A stretch of 64,000 nucleotides of DNA from Tetrapyrgos nigripes. Its lineage: Eukaryota; Basidiomycota; Agaricomycetes; Agaricales; Campanellaceae. The stretch spans positions 1 through 64,000 of the forward strand of contig JAACJM010000346.1 of the NCBI GenBank assembly GCA_013368315.1, written 5' to 3'. The notes below the pieces were generated by a model that searched no databases, was not told the origin of the DNA, and saw nothing but the letters and a program-made list of their open reading frames with translations. This document shows positions 21,528-34,274 of this stretch, in pieces. Every line of letters begins with the position of its first letter. The first letter of the stretch is position 1. Both the position numbers and the translations under genes were made by a program.

Positions 21528-24500
21528 ATGGAACCAATGGATACTGGCCCTGGTCAAACTAGTCCCAGAAACCAGGAGAATTTCTTTTCTGGAGCTCAGC
21601 ACATGGGTTTTGCGGGCTCAACTATCACTAATGTTGCGGGAGACGCAAATTATAATTACATTACCAGTGAGTATTCTGTTTTCCACGCAATTGGAGTTCT
21701 TACACAGGCCGTTTGGAGATTTTCCCGAGAACAAACCAAATGTAAATGACAATTTCCCACCAAAATTCACTATCTGACACCTTTTCCCTTCAGGAAATCA
21801 CCGAAGAGTATGTACAATGCTACTATGTTTGACTATTTTATCTAATTTCATCATTTCAGTGATCTGCTTCTTCAAAGACCTCAAGTTCCAGATGTATTCA
21901 CTGGGAGATCCCACCTTGTCAAAGAAGCAGTCAATATCTTGTGTGGAACCAAACAGATTCATATTGCCATTCTTGGTGCTGGAGGAATAGGCAAAACATC
22001 TGTTGCCTTGCATATCATGGAAGATCCCTTGATCAAGGAGAAATTTGGAGAGAGATGTTATTTCATCCCTTGTGAAATGCTTCCAGATGCAAAAATCCTT
22101 ATTCAGGGTTTGGTGCTGACCATTGGACTGCAAGTGACACAAGGAAAAGATTCCCTCAAATTGTTGCTGGACTATCTCAGAGGTGGCCAACAATTCTTGC
22201 TGGTTCTGGATAATTTTGAGACACCTTGGGGTAGCAAAGGCCAGACTGAAGTCAAGAACTTAATTGAAATGATCTGCAGATGCAATGCAGTCTCAGTTAT
22301 TGTCACTATGAGAGGAACTGAGGGGCCTGGACAAATTAAATGGCATAAGCTTGGAGGAGGATCTGGACTGCCTGCTCTTGAGCTTGGTCCAGCCAAGGAA
22401 GCTTTCTGTTCCTTCTGTTCTGATGGAGACCTTACAATTGAGGAGGAGGATCCAATTTTGGAAAACTTGTTAATTCAGATGGATGGTATGCCCTTGGCTA
22501 TTATGCTCATGGCACAGCTTGCCAGAGAATGGCCTTTGAAGAACATAATGGAAAGGTGGAATCACCAGAAGACAGCAGTGCTGAAGAAATTTGGACTGGG
22601 AGAGCAGGAGAACAGGCTTACAAGTATTGAAGTCTCAATTAAGTTGACACTCAACATTGTCAGAGAAAAGCTTTCCCCCACAGGAGAAGATGTCCTGAGG
22701 CTTATTGCTTTACTACCAAGTGGTATCCCAGATTGGTTGGAAAACTTGCCAAAAATGCTTCCTGATGCAACCATGCATCTTGATGATACAACAACACAGG
22801 CTCTGATCTTGAAGAAGGCATGCCTTATTTATGAAACAGGAGACAAGACACTCAAAATACTGACACCAATTGGGGAATACATTATGAAGAGTTTTCAGGA
22901 AAGAGACAATGTTGAGAATCAGGTCTGGGTGTTTTATGAGTCATTCATAGACAATTTACCTCAAAATCCCAGTGAAGAAGATAGTCAGCTTGGACTGCAT
23001 ATTGGAAATATCTATAAAATTTTGGAAATACAGATCAAGAGGTCATTTGAAAGATCACATATAAATGTATTACAGCAATTGTATAATTATTCAGAATACT
23101 TTTCAGGGCTTGTGCCATTGATTGCGAAATATTTGAGATGGAAGTCACATCTGAATTTGAGTGATCAGGCTGAGGTGATGTTCATGCAAGAATATATGTT
23201 CAGTTTCATGGGAGAATATGGGAAGGCTATAGATATAATTCATGATGTGGAGGAGCTATATAAGGATCAGATAAATCAGGAGACAAGTGATGTGGAAGTG
23301 GTTACAAGGAACAACACCATTGAACAGATACAAGCAGAATGTTATCGAAGATTAGGAGAGAGCTTTTATCATCAGGGAAGATATACACAATCAAAGCAGA
23401 AGGTACAACAGGCTCAGGATCTATATGAAAAAATAGGAGATATGAGAGGAGTTTCTCGATCTTTGCAAAGCCTGGGGAATATATGCAGGATGCTAGATGA
23501 ATATGAGGATGCAAAGATCATGCTTGAGCAAGCTAAAGAGCAATTTGAGGGGGTTGGTGACAAGCTGGGAGCTGCTCAATGCTTGCAAAGCCTGGGGAAT
23601 ATATGCAGAGTGCTAAGCCAATATGAAGATGCAAAGATCATGCTTGAGCAAGCCAAAGAGCAATTTGAGGGGGTTGGTGACAGGCTGCGAGCAGCTCAGA
23701 GCTTGCAAAGCCTGGGAAATATATGCGGGATGCTAAGCCAATATCAAGATGCAAAGGCCTTGGTTGAGGAAGCCAAAGAACAATCTGAGAGGGTTGGATC
23801 CAGGCTAGGAGCAGCTCAATGCTTGAAAAGTCTGGGGGATATATGCATACTGCTAGATCAATATGAGGATGCAAAGGTCATGCTTGAGGAAGCCAAAGAG
23901 CAATTTGAGGGGGTTGGTGACAGGCTGGGAGCAGCTCAAAGCTTGCAAAGCCTTGGGGATATATTCAGCATGCTGAGCCAATATGAAGATGCAAAGGTCA
24001 TGTTTGAGCAAGCCAAAGAGCAATTTGAGGGGGTTGGTGACAGGCTGGGAGCAGCTCGATGCTTGTTAGGCCTGGGGAATATATGTAGGATGCTAAGCCA
24101 ATATGAAGATGCGAAGGGCATGCTTGAGCAAGCCAAAGAGCAATTTCAGGGAGTTGGATCCAGGCTAGGAGCAGTTCAATGCCTGCACAGCCTGGGGAAT
24201 ATATGCATGATGCTAGGCCAATATGAAGACGCAAAGGTCATGCTTGAGGAAGCCAAGGAGCAATTTGAGGGGGTTGGATCCAGGCTGGGAGCAGCTCAAT
24301 GCTTGCAAAGCCTAGGTGATATATGTAGGTTGCTAAGCCAGTATGAGGATGCAAAGGTCATGCTTGAGCAAGCCAGAAAGCACTTTGAGCAGGTTGGTGA
24401 CAGGCTGGGAGCTGCACAGTCCTTGCGTATTCTTGGGAGGATTGATCATGAAGAAGGCCACCTCTTTCCTGCTAAAGCAAAATTTGGAAAGGCAAAGGAA

Positions 24501-24617
24501 CTCTTTGAAGGCATTCAAATGCCACAAGAAGTTGCTATTTGTGAAGACAGCCTTCAGCAACTTAATGATGAGCTGGCAGATTCACTGACATCAGGAAAAA
24601 CCTTACCTCAGATTTGA
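21528..24617 (+). CDS. NLR-type STAND protein: NB-ARC/NACHT ATPase with TPR-like repeats
   Basis: NLR-type proteins act in fungal non-self recognition and programmed cell death. ATG 21528 opens a short N-terminus with FFSGAQHMGFAGSTITNVAGD, of the type seen before fungal NB domains. Two or three small introns follow (donor at 21667; others between 21740 and 21859); their exact junctions do not yet give a clean frame. The main exon is open from about 21860 to TGA 24615-24617. It has a Walker A GAGGIGKT (21978-22001), Walker B FLLVLDN (22194-22214), an RNBS-like VIVTMRGT, and GMPLAIMLMA (the GxP motif). Two degenerate and eight near-identical 40-residue repeats follow. Only about nine CpG dinucleotides occur in the 2.7-kb main exon, yet the frame is intact. 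Confidence 0.85.
23462..24421 (+). repeat. Eight tandem 120-bp repeats inside the NLR gene
   Basis: Units of 120 bp encode a TPR-like pair of helices: xLQSLGNICRMLSQYEDAKxMLEQAKEQFEGVG. Neighbouring units differ at only a few residues, mostly at fixed positions (the CRM/CRV/CGM/CIL/CMM/CRL triplet, D/N, S/D, Q/E, D/S). One degenerate unit flanks each side. Confidence 0.95.
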
Positions 24618-26185
24618 CACTGATTTTGAAAATTATGTCTGTCCTGGCTGAACAATGTAAAATGTATATATACTGAGCAACATCAATGACAATGATTTAT
24701 CTCTAAGTTGCAAGCATCTGAAGTACCCAAAATCATTATGCATAGTGCCATGTACTACTTGCTAGTTGAGGAGCTGGTACATATCTTGGTCAATATAAGT
24801 ATTGACATAGAATAACTGACAGCTCTCTAAGACAGTACTGCTACTCCACTCCCTTGTAATGATGACACCATCCATCATTCTTTTCCATCTCATCATTGAT
24901 TCGTGAGTCTCTCAGGTAAGTTTCCTCTATATAGTACTATCAGATTTATTTCGCATTACCTTCCCTCCTCTCCCTTATCTTAGTTACTTAATTAGTGCTT
25001 TCAAGTCTCATTCACAAATATACCCAGGGGAGTTGCTGTTTCAGGACTCCCTGTATTTCATGTTACTCTCCCTCCTCTCCCTCCTCTTATGTACTTAGTT
25101 AGCACTTTTTGAGTCTTGACCACAAATACACCCAGAGGAGTTGTTGTTTCAGGATTCCTTGTGATTTGCCTATTCATCCTCTCACAAGAAATTTGATAGA
25201 CAATTAGCAAGGTGATTAGGTGTTGGTTTTCACTGCAGCTTAATTTTGTAAGGGCGACTCCTGACATGTGAGGCACTCACTCAACAACTGCAGGAGGAGA
25301 TCCAAAGAGAAAAACTCAAGGATACTTGCCTGCAGGGAAGAGGTATATATACTCATATGAAGGCCTGGGAAAAGATCTGCAAAACTATACAGCAGCAATG
25401 AAGTAATAGAAAAGTGGAATGATGGGAGATCAAAATGATGAACAATAATGATGGATGATGAAACAATGAAACAAGGATAAACAAGTCAATGAAGTCTGGA
25501 TAAAACAAGAACAAACAGGTCCTAAAGGAGAAGAGAAAGGAAAAGGAAACTGTCCCCCTACATCACCTCCCTTGATGCAGCATGTGTAAACAGGGTTTAC
25601 AGCCACAGTGCATGACCCTGAGTATTTGTCATGGGGACCTATCTTGGTCCCTGGTTCGGGGATTAGTTCACATCTTTTGTACCATTATCTTCCATCTTCC
25701 ATCTCTGTACTATGGTACTGTATCTTGCTCATATCATGACATGTTTCTCTTCTCTTCTCGAGTGATCCAGTGTCAGACTGACAGTCTGTTTACACTTTTT
25801 TTTGAAGACTAAACAGTGGTAGCCGCGAGGTATAGTACACCATCTGTTTCTTGCCTTTTGCCTAGCTGCCTTTCGAGAAATGCCTTGTACATACCCTACT
25901 AGCACTCGCCCTACATGAGAGACCAGATAGAACTTCCAATTAGCAGGTAGTGTTGCCTGCATAGACAACAACCTCTCCCTTTTTCCCTAGTTTCCCTCTC
26001 TTCTTCCATCAAGCATACGCCTTACGTGTTGTCCCTTGTCACACCTTGTCAGCCTTGTCCACGATTCTTCTCACACTGGAGGCAAATCCCTGTAAATCAT
26101 CTGCCATACAGAGGTATTACAGTGACCTTACAACAAGTCATTCAATAAGTAATCCACCTTGTATTACAGAGGTATTACAGCAATT
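24618..26185. other. Intergenic with an imperfect tandem duplication and TTACAG motifs
   Basis: No gene. About 24968-25055 and 25080-25165 are diverged copies about 113 bp apart, sharing TTAGTTA, ACAAATA.ACCCAG.GGAGTTG.TGTTTCAGGA. From about 26100 the sequence is dense in GTATTACAG and its complement, leading into the fold-back element. Confidence 0.5.
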
Positions 26186-26462
26186 ACTGGGTGCAAACAC
26201 TTGTAATTCCTTGGATATACAGAGGAATTACATAAGACTTACACTGGTACACTCAATATGAAAGTCCACTTGACTTACTGAAGTATTACCAGAGACCAAG
26301 AAAAATAGAACAATTATATATGACTATTGTAAGGTATGAAGTTTCACAGTGGTCCTTGGTAATACTTCAGTAAGTCAAGTGGACTTACATATTGAGTGTA
26401 CTAGTGTAAGTCTTGTGTAATTCCTCTGTATATCCAAGGAATTACAAGTGTTTGCACCCAGT
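26186..26462. mobile_element. Fold-back (MITE-like) element with 113-bp arms
   Basis: The left arm 26186-26298 and right arm 26350-26462 are near-perfect inverted repeats. The outermost bases are ACTGGGTGCAAACACTTG and the reverse complement CAAGTGTTTGCACCCAGT, and the inner ends are TACCAGAGACCA against TGGTCCTTGGTA. The 51-bp spacer is AT-rich. No coding capacity. Confidence 0.85.
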
Positions 26463-26828
26463 GAATGCTGTAAGACTGCTGTAAGACAAGTTGTATTACA
26501 GGGAAATTTCAGAGGCCAAATCCCTGTGGATCCGGTGCCCTACATAGGGATTACAGCAAACTTACACCAAGCCATTCAACAAGTATTCTGCCTTGGATTA
26601 CAGAAGTATTACAGAGAGAAGAAATTTTGGGAGCAATGCTGTAAGACTGCTGTAAGACAAGTTGGATCACAGGAACATTTCAGAGTGACATGGTGTCACA
26701 GTAATACATTAGGTAATACAGCCAAGAAATACAGAAGTATTGCAGTGTGACAAAAAGTCACAGTATATCTTCCAGTAATTCAAGTCTGTATTACAAAGGA
26801 TTTACATCATTCAAGTATACAGTAAATC
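26463..26828. repeat. TTACAG-rich repeat cluster
   Basis: A block of about 50 bp, AATGCTGTAAGACTGCTGTA then AGACAAGTTG (26463 onwards), recurs at 26635. Around these and in 26100-26180, ATTACAG or its complement recurs many times, often as TTACAG-A-GTATTACAG. It looks like a nest of related small elements, including the fold-back just upstream. Confidence 0.55.
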
Positions 26829-27050
26829 TACAGTGATGGCAGCTACATCAGTACCACCTCCACAGCCTCCTCCATGACCACTGCTTCCAATACCATCTCC
26901 TGGTTCACAACCCCAGTCCCCATCTGCAGATCTTTCCTCTGATTCTGATGACAACATGTCTTCTGTGCCAGCCAATGTTCCCACTGCTGCTTGGACCCAA
27001 CCTGAGTATGGCAAACTACCCATTGAGCCCCAGGACTATACAGGTGTCAT
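26829..27050 (+). pseudogene. Fragment of a retroelement gag-like frame
   Basis: From ATG 26836 the frame reads MAATSVPPPQPPP, then a TGA, then PLLPIPSPGSQPQSP...SSDSDDNMSSVPANVP and PIEPQDYTG. A Pro/Ser-rich leader of this kind begins many fungal Gypsy gag proteins. It is cut at about 27050, where LTR-like sequence starts. Confidence 0.35.
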
Positions 27051-27052
27051 GA

Positions 27053-27712
27053 TGTTACGATGTGTACAAGAACAGGACCACACAACTCATGTGAATAATC
27101 CTAACGCAGTTCCCGCCACTGAACAACCTTGAGACCATAACTGCAACAAGGATTAGATACTATAAATGGTCATTGAAAGACGACTGGAAGAAGCACCAAA
27201 GGCTGATGAAGCAAGCTAGGATGTGAGAGAATACCCAGAGGATTGAATGGCATGGTCACACAAGACCATAAAAGGAAGGAGGGGAACAGGAAGCAAACAA
27301 TGAGTCTAAAGGAGTCATCAGGGAACTGAGTAATGATGGGAGCTGGTTGTGAATACATGACTTAAGGAAACAAGCCAAGTAAAGCACAAATGAGTCAATG
27401 AAGAAAGTAGGAGGAAAGTTTGAGTCATGACGAGTCATAGACACCCCATAATTTAGTTTTTCATGTATATAAACAGGCTGAGGACTCAGGAGTCCCTAGT
27501 CTGCTATTTTGTCACCCCTACATACATCAAATATATTTGTTATCAATACTTAATTACATATGGCTGCTGTCTAAGCATACTGACTGCAAAATATCTCTGT
27601 AAGTATCCTTCTCTGCCTGCTGTCAAGCTTGCACCTACCTCTAAACATATCACAGAAGTCCAACACTTGATGCTTAAGCCACTGCGAATCCTCCAATCAC
27701 ATCAATTCAATT
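27053..27712 (+). repeat. Possible LTR of a Gypsy element
   Basis: The segment starts TGTTACGATGTG, contains a TATA-like TGTATATAAACAGG (27463-27476) and ends before TAGGCTCTGAGCCGATCAC, which would start the internal region. No second copy was found in the window, so the limits are tentative. Confidence 0.35.
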
Positions 27713-27815
27713 AGGCTCTGAGCCGATCACATTCCTCGGACATCAACTACATATCCCCAGCTAACCCCTATCTGCATGTCTGTTCATTGAGCTGCACAAT
27801 GGTCTCATTACTCAT

Positions 27816-30800
27816 TTGGACATAAGTACTTATTCCTTTGTATTACTGATTGCAATAATACAAACCATTGTACACGTCCTAACACATGACTTCAATCAAG
27901 TACTAGCCAAGAACATCACTGAAACCACAATGGCCCAAACATGCAATGCCATTGCTTTATGCTTCCATGTCCCTGAGTCCTGCAACTTCTTCAACAACAA
28001 TTGCACTAGGTTGATGGCGTTAGATGCAGCCAACTACAAGCAAGAGTTGATAGAACACATCCTTAGTGTTGACTGGGTAGACAAGATCACCACCTTGCGG
28101 GGTGCTGTAACCCAAGCTGAGTGCAGGGACCAAAGCTTTGCCACACTTCTGGACAAGGTGTTGAGTTACAACCTCATGTTGAAAGATACCCACTGTTACC
28201 TTGATGATAGCCATCTCCAGGAACACCTATGCAATGCCATGCTTCCTAGCTTCTGAAAGTACCTCTCAGGCATACAAGGACTGGGTCAAGATTGTCAAAA
28301 CCTATGACATGTCCAAGTTGTCGGTACACTCAATAACCACCCAAGTCACACAATACGAGAAGGCCGGTTACAAGAGAATAGATTGATCGAAAAGGGTAGA
28401 GAGATAGAGAGATAGGAAGAACGAAGGTAGTAGGCTGACTAGGCTCTACACTGTGTAGTAAAAGTACGGAGCGGAGACGAAGTGAACGAACTGAGGAATA
28501 GGTTACAAAGATCACAGGTATATAAGTAAAATATGAACAGATGGGAAAGAGTAAGCAATAATAAATGATATCATGTGGAGATGTCAAGGGCGAGAGAGTA
28601 ATGAGCTAGATATGGATAGATGAGGGTACTGGATCATAAAGAATGATTGACAGTGAGAATGTCCATGGAGATAGGAATCGGAGGAGATAAGAGTGTGAGT
28701 CATAGATCTATGGAGATAGTAACTATAGACGATGATGAGAAATCGTTAGTATTTATGGGGTTAAAGTGGGAAATAGGTAGTAATGGGAAAAGAATAGAAA
28801 GGAAATGAATAGGCGGGGGACAATTCATGACAGACAAGGTGTTCCAGGCAGTGGAGAAACCTAAGATTGATCTTGTCTCTGCCCTCCAAGACCATATCAC
28901 GGAACTGGAGAAGAGCTCCCAGAAATGCCAGAATACATCCTCTCACTATTCCAATGACCAAATTTGTTCTCGTCCATTCACCAATTACCTTCACAATGCC
29001 TCAACAGCTCTTGCTGCTGGGTCTGCCTCATCTTCAGGTGCCAGTTCCTCAGCAAACAAGTACCTGCCTCAACACATGAAGGACATTCTAGAGGATAAGG
29101 AGTAAAAGCAAATCTATATGGACAGTGAAATCTGCAGCTGATGCAGGAACTGGTTCGCCAGACACAGAGGGAAGGATTGTAATACCTCCTGCAACCTATC
29201 TGTGGCCTATCATCACCTCACTAGTGCAGATCTCACACTCACCAGACAGATTAATCAATGCTCGCATGCCCCTGTCACAATGGATGCCATCCTGAAGTAC
29301 AAGTCCAACCCTGAGGTCAGCACAGCTATTGAGGATATTGATGCCTTCCTCAATGAACAGGTGAGAGACGTGGTGGTGGTGGTGGTGGTGGATGTTCCCT
29401 TGCCCATGTTGCAGCAGGTGCCCAAGTCTATAACTGTCTTGGCCTTGCAGCGGAAATTTGTCATGGTTCATCTCTCAAGCATACCCAGTCCTTACCTCCA
29501 GTCCCTTGTCCGCTTCTGGAAGCCATTGCAGCAGTCATCAAGGATGGAGAGTCAGACGATGAAGTCATCAACTTGGTTGTTCTGGGCACTACTAGCAAAG
29601 AAAGTGCAGCTTGTTTCAAAGATCTCTCAGTGAGTCCTGGTGATGTTTTGCTCTCTGAACCTGTTGCTCCTCTGCAGGAGGACCACCTTTACTGGCAGGC
29701 CCTTGTAGATGGCCCCAATGTAGACTCTCCCATTGCCCTTGACTTGGTTATTGACAATGGTTCTCCCTTTGTTCTGATCAGGGATGAACTCATCTGTCAT
29801 TTGGGCCTCACACATCATTGTCTGCCTCAGCCCAAAGTTATATCAGTAGCAATGAACGACTCTTCAGGTAAACCTTCTGCTGCATGTTTGTCTGAATATG
29901 TATCTCTGTATCTTGAAGATCCTTCTTTCACTTGGTGTTCTCACACTGTTAGAGCCATTGTTTCCCTTTACCTGTGTTCTCCAATTATTATTGGACTGCC
30001 CTTTCTACAACATAATAATTTGGTATCTAATTATGGTGCCCATACGTGTATACATAAACCCTTGGTGTTTGACCTCCTTAATCCTGTGCCTGTACCACCA
30101 CAACCCCTCCCAGATATGTGTTCATCCAAGTCTCAGCATTTAGAAATTTGTACATTACATGTTGCACTTATCAATGAATTAAAGTCGTTCCATGAAAAGA
30201 ACCTTTGTTTGCATGAGTCTGAGTATGTATGTGAAGTGAATGTAGCAGCTGCTGTCCTTGAGTGCATCCAGATGCTGGAGCATGCCCAACATTACCAAGA
30301 TCATTTGGACTACCTCAAGGCCAAGTACCCTGTAGTGTTTGGGGCAATCCCTCATGTCAACGAATTGGTGACAGATGTTACTTGCTCAATCAAGCTCAAA
30401 GAAGCAGCTGGTGCTGTCCAAGCTTGGTCTTATCTGTTGCCCTGCAAATACAAGGAGGTGTGGTCAACCCTCATTCAGGCACATCTCAACTCTGGCAGGA
30501 TCTGCCCTTCTTCCTCTCAGTTTTCTTTGCCTTGCTTCTTGATACCTAAGGCAGACCCCACAGTGTTACCAAGATGGGTAAATGATTATCACATATTGAA
30601 TGCCAACACAGTCCTAGATCATCATCCCTTACAACACATTGAGCAGATTTTGGCAGACTGTGCAAAGGGCCAGATTTGGGGAAAAATGGATATGACTGAT
30701 TCCTTTTTCCAGACTCACCTGGACAAGTCCTCAATCCCTCTGATAGCAGTTAACACCCCCCTTGGCCTCTACAGGTGAGTGGTAATGCCCCAGCTATCCA

Positions 30801-31722
30801 TCAATGTTGAGTCTAGTCTGCACTGCACCCGTACATTGGAAAGTTTTGCCATGTCTATTTGGACGACATAATCATATGGTCTGATAATGAAGATGAACAT
30901 GTGAGGCATGTTGAGCTTATCTTGGCTGCACTCAAAGAAGCAAAGCTTTACTGTAACCTGAGAAAGTGCCAGTTCTTCCACTTAGAAATCGACTTTTTGG
31001 GCCATCACATCTCCTGTTGAGGCATAGAAGCTCAACAAGGCAAATGTGATGTTATTGTGAACTATCCACAGCCAGAATCAATGAAACAGGTTTGCCACTT
31101 TCTGGGCATGGTCAGATTTATTGTGGGATACCTGGAAAAAGAGTTGGCAGACTATACCTCGGTGTTCACCCCCTTGACAAGAAAGGAGCTTAATCATCAC
31201 TTTCTAGAGTGGACTATAGACCATGAGCATGCATTCATGAAGATCAAGTCTTTGGTTGTTGAGTGAGCAATACTAACAACAATTGACCATGAAAATCCAG
31301 GTGATAACAAAATCTTCTTGACTTGTGATGCTAGTGATTGACAGACAGGTGCCATCTTGAGTTGGGGGCCAAGACTCTCAACAGCTCGGCCAGTCACATT
31401 TGATTCACAACAACTGTCTGGTCCTGAACTAAACTACCCAGTACAGGAGAAGGAACTACTAGCAATAGTCCAAGCCCTGAAGAAATGGTGTGCCAACTGT
31501 CTCGGGATGCAGGTATATGTACTAACTGATCATCGCACACTCAAAAATTTTGTTGGTCAACGAGACTTGAGCTGTCAACAAGTATGCTGGATGGAAGACC
31601 TCAGCCAGTATGATCTTGTTATCTCTTACTTACCTGGAGAAAGTAACTCAGGAGCAGATGCACTCTCTCATTTACCGCCAGCTTCACTACCTGGTGAGAA
31701 AGAAATCTTGACAGTGTCATGA
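27816..31722 (+). pseudogene. Ty3/Gypsy element 1, decayed gag-pol
   Basis: Gag-like frame 27816-28256 (NFFNNNCTRLMALDAANYKQ) continues after a solo LTR at 28833-29105. The pol region has a protease with LVIDNGSPFVLI (Asp-Asn-Gly at 29753-29761), reverse transcriptase from about 30430 (CFLIPKADPT, GKMDMTDSFFQTHLD), a YLDD catalytic motif (30856-30867), and RNase H with LTCDASD, ELNYPVQEKELLAIVQALK and LTDHRTLKNF, ending in SGADALSHLPP. No integrase follows. In-frame stops include TGA at 30776-30778, 31018-31020, 31264-31266 and 31339-31341; the last three sit where arginine is expected. Non-functional. Confidence 0.85.
28310..28832. repeat. Solo LTR of the Gypsy-3 family, inserted in Gypsy-1 gag
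   Basis: The 523-bp segment begins TGTCCAAG and ends TTCATGACA. It aligns with the 476-bp LTR at 37267-37742 over CCACCCAAGTCACACAAT, GAGAATGTCCATGGAGAT, GGAGGAGATAAGA and CGATGATGAGAA. A short GACA repeat flanks both sides. There is no internal region, so it is a recombined solo LTR. It is on the same strand as the LTR at 37267 in this window, hence minus relative to that element's genes. Confidence 0.75.
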
Positions 31723-32560
31723 CATCTATATTTGGTACTATTTATTTCTTCTTATCTCCATATCCTCAGATCTTTACACCATATGACTCTTGTTCCACAT
31801 GCTATGCACCGGACCTTTCATTTCTCTGATACAGCTTCTTTTACAGCTTCCTTTACTTTACATATATAAACCCTGTCCTGACACCTGGTTCACCATCTCA
31901 ACCTCTTCATCGCTGGGACCAGTTCCAGTACTTATTGCTGTCTGTTAGTCAAGTTGAGCCTGTAGCTCCTCATTATCACTATCTAAGTGCTCACCTCTTT
32001 GTGACATTAGGTCGAGATCCCTTACTGCACTGGTGGCCTCCATATAGGTCATCCTTGCAGGTGCTACTGTCATCATGTCTGGATGATACACCACACCATC
32101 CTCAATCTCTGATTCATCCGTCTCTGCATCTCCCCCACTGTCTCCACCACCACTGCTCTGTGTAGACTGGCTACATGGTCTTGACTTATCAGATCAAAAG
32201 CACATTAGCTTTGATATCAAAAGCTACCTTGAAGATGGAGAAGAACTCTATAACAACTGCCAGCAACAGCTTTGTCCCCATGCTCATCACTCCATTCCCC
32301 AGGTCTGCTACTACTTCTGGGAAGGAGAAAACAGTATAATCCTACCCAGCCTTTAGCCACCTGCCATTTTCTGCTTCTGAATTCAGTACTTCCACTGCTC
32401 CATCGCCAGATCTTGCTCACACTCCACTTCCGCTATCTGCTCCACCTTCTGCCATACCAACAGCCCACCCCAGTCCTACACTTGCATCCAATCTGTTCCC
32501 TCTTCCTGTGTCACCAGCCCCACTCAGTCCTGTTGCCTCCCCAATCACTGACATTGACAT
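31723..32560 (+). other. Transition between Gypsy-1 and Gypsy-2
   Basis: Pyrimidine-rich with no recognised domain. TTTACATATATAAACCCTGTC (31857-31877) looks like an LTR promoter, so this is probably the decayed 5' end of the next element. Confidence 0.35.
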
Positions 32561-34274
32561 GTCCTCTGCTGCCCTTGAAAACCTCCTTCAGGCTCTGGTC
32601 AACAACCAGAACCAGCTGCAACAGGCAATCACCAATTTGGTCAATAGACCTACCCATGAATCCTCAGACAAAAACTCCCAAACCTGCCCTGTTCAAAGGC
32701 GAGCCAGCCAAACTTGACTCGTTCCTATCTCTTTTTATTCTCTGGGCCGGAGAACAGAAATGGCTCAAATTCGATAATGGGAAACTCAAGAGGCACTTCT
32801 CATGATGGAGGGATCCACTGCAGAATGGGCCGCAGAGTATGTTTGTCATATCAGCAGAGTCCGAGCAGAAGAAGCTGGAGCAGTCTTTCCCTGGGAAGGG
32901 AACTGGGACAATTTCACCCATGCACTAAAGGTTCAGTTTGGGGTAGCAAACGAGCAACAGCTGGCCCAGAACAAGCTTGAGGTGTTAAGGCAGGGAGATA
33001 AAAGAGTCTCAGAGTTCTCTCAGATTTTCAAGCAGTGGGCAGAGAAGACCAGGTTTTCAGACAAGGACCTACTGTTCCCATTGGCAAATGTGGAGCTAGG
33101 ACAGAAGGAGGCCCCTAAGAACCTGGATGAGTTGATTAACAGAGCACTCCATGTAGAACAGACCCTGGCTGAACTCCTAGGAAAGCCGTCCCTCTCCAAA
33201 TTCTCCTCTGCACGAGACCCTAATGCTATGGATGTTGACACCTCCCATACTGAGCATCCCCAGGGTAATGGACACACCTTTGTGGACTACCAGAAGGCAA
33301 TGCAGGGGCGCTGCTATGGCTGCAGCTCCAAGGATCACCTGAAATGGGATGGGAACCATGGACATGACAAGTGTGACTACTGTGAGAGGATGGGTCATCG
33401 CTCTTCCATCTGTCAGGACCGATACATAGGTCAACCCAGAGGAGGAGGCTGAAGCCGACAGCATGTGGCTGCCACTGGAAGTGACTCTTTTAGTCTCTTC
33501 CCTGATGATCCACCATCTTCTACCTCTGCTCCTGCCTCCACTGCCACTGTCACTGCTTCCTCATCCACTGAATCATCATATGGACTCACTGCCTTGCGAA
33601 ATCTATCACCAATCAAACTGCCTTACTCTGTACCATCGCTAACCAACAGGGTTTTTGAAACGGGTGTCTGTTCCTACCATGGCACAAACACCCTTGACTA
33701 CCCACATGCTCTCTTGTTCCTCATATGATTCTATTCCTTCAAGTACCATATCCAGTATCTCTGAAATAGAATCTTGTGCTTCCCACTTCTGTATACATGT
33801 GAAACTCTGAGGAAGACAAAATGAGGCAGTGGTAGTGGCAATGGTTGACAGTGGAGCTACAGGTTTGTTCCTGGGACAAACATTTGTAAAGCAACACTGG
33901 ATCCAAACCTATCCCCTTTGTAAACCCCTAGATGTCTACAACATTGATGGGACCCTTAACTGAGCAGGGGGTATAGATCGGTTCTGCTGGCCAACTATGA
34001 CAGCAGATGGACAGGAGACATGGCTAGATTTTCTGGCTACAGACCTAGGCAGAGAAGATGTCATCCTGGGCCTTCCCTGGTTGTGTAAGATGAACCCACA
34101 GATTGACTGGACAAGTGACCAGCTGCAAATCCCTATGGCACTACCCCCATCAGTGGAAGAGGTCCCCAATCAGGATCAGTTCGTTGCTACCAATTTTGGA
34201 CCAACCCCAAGGGAGGGGAAACACCATCCTAGAAGACACAGAGTCCAAATCAACCCAGGCGATTCCTCAGGGAA

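Noticed and set aside
21528..21859. A definitive exon map for the NLR N-terminus
   Set aside because: Plausible donors and acceptors exist, but the obvious choices do not join in frame with the NB domain; transcript data are required.
23462..24421. Regular repeats suggesting a CRISPR array
   Set aside because: The whole unit is conserved with no variable spacers, it is coding, and the genome is fungal.
23302..24560. Several minus-strand ORFs of 66-78 codons across the NLR repeats
   Set aside because: They recur at the 120-bp period and are antisense shadows of the TPR-like units.
29369..29392. GTGGTGGTGGT trinucleotide run as a regulatory element
   Set aside because: A short coding repeat (poly-Val) within a decayed retroelement; no reason to assign a function.
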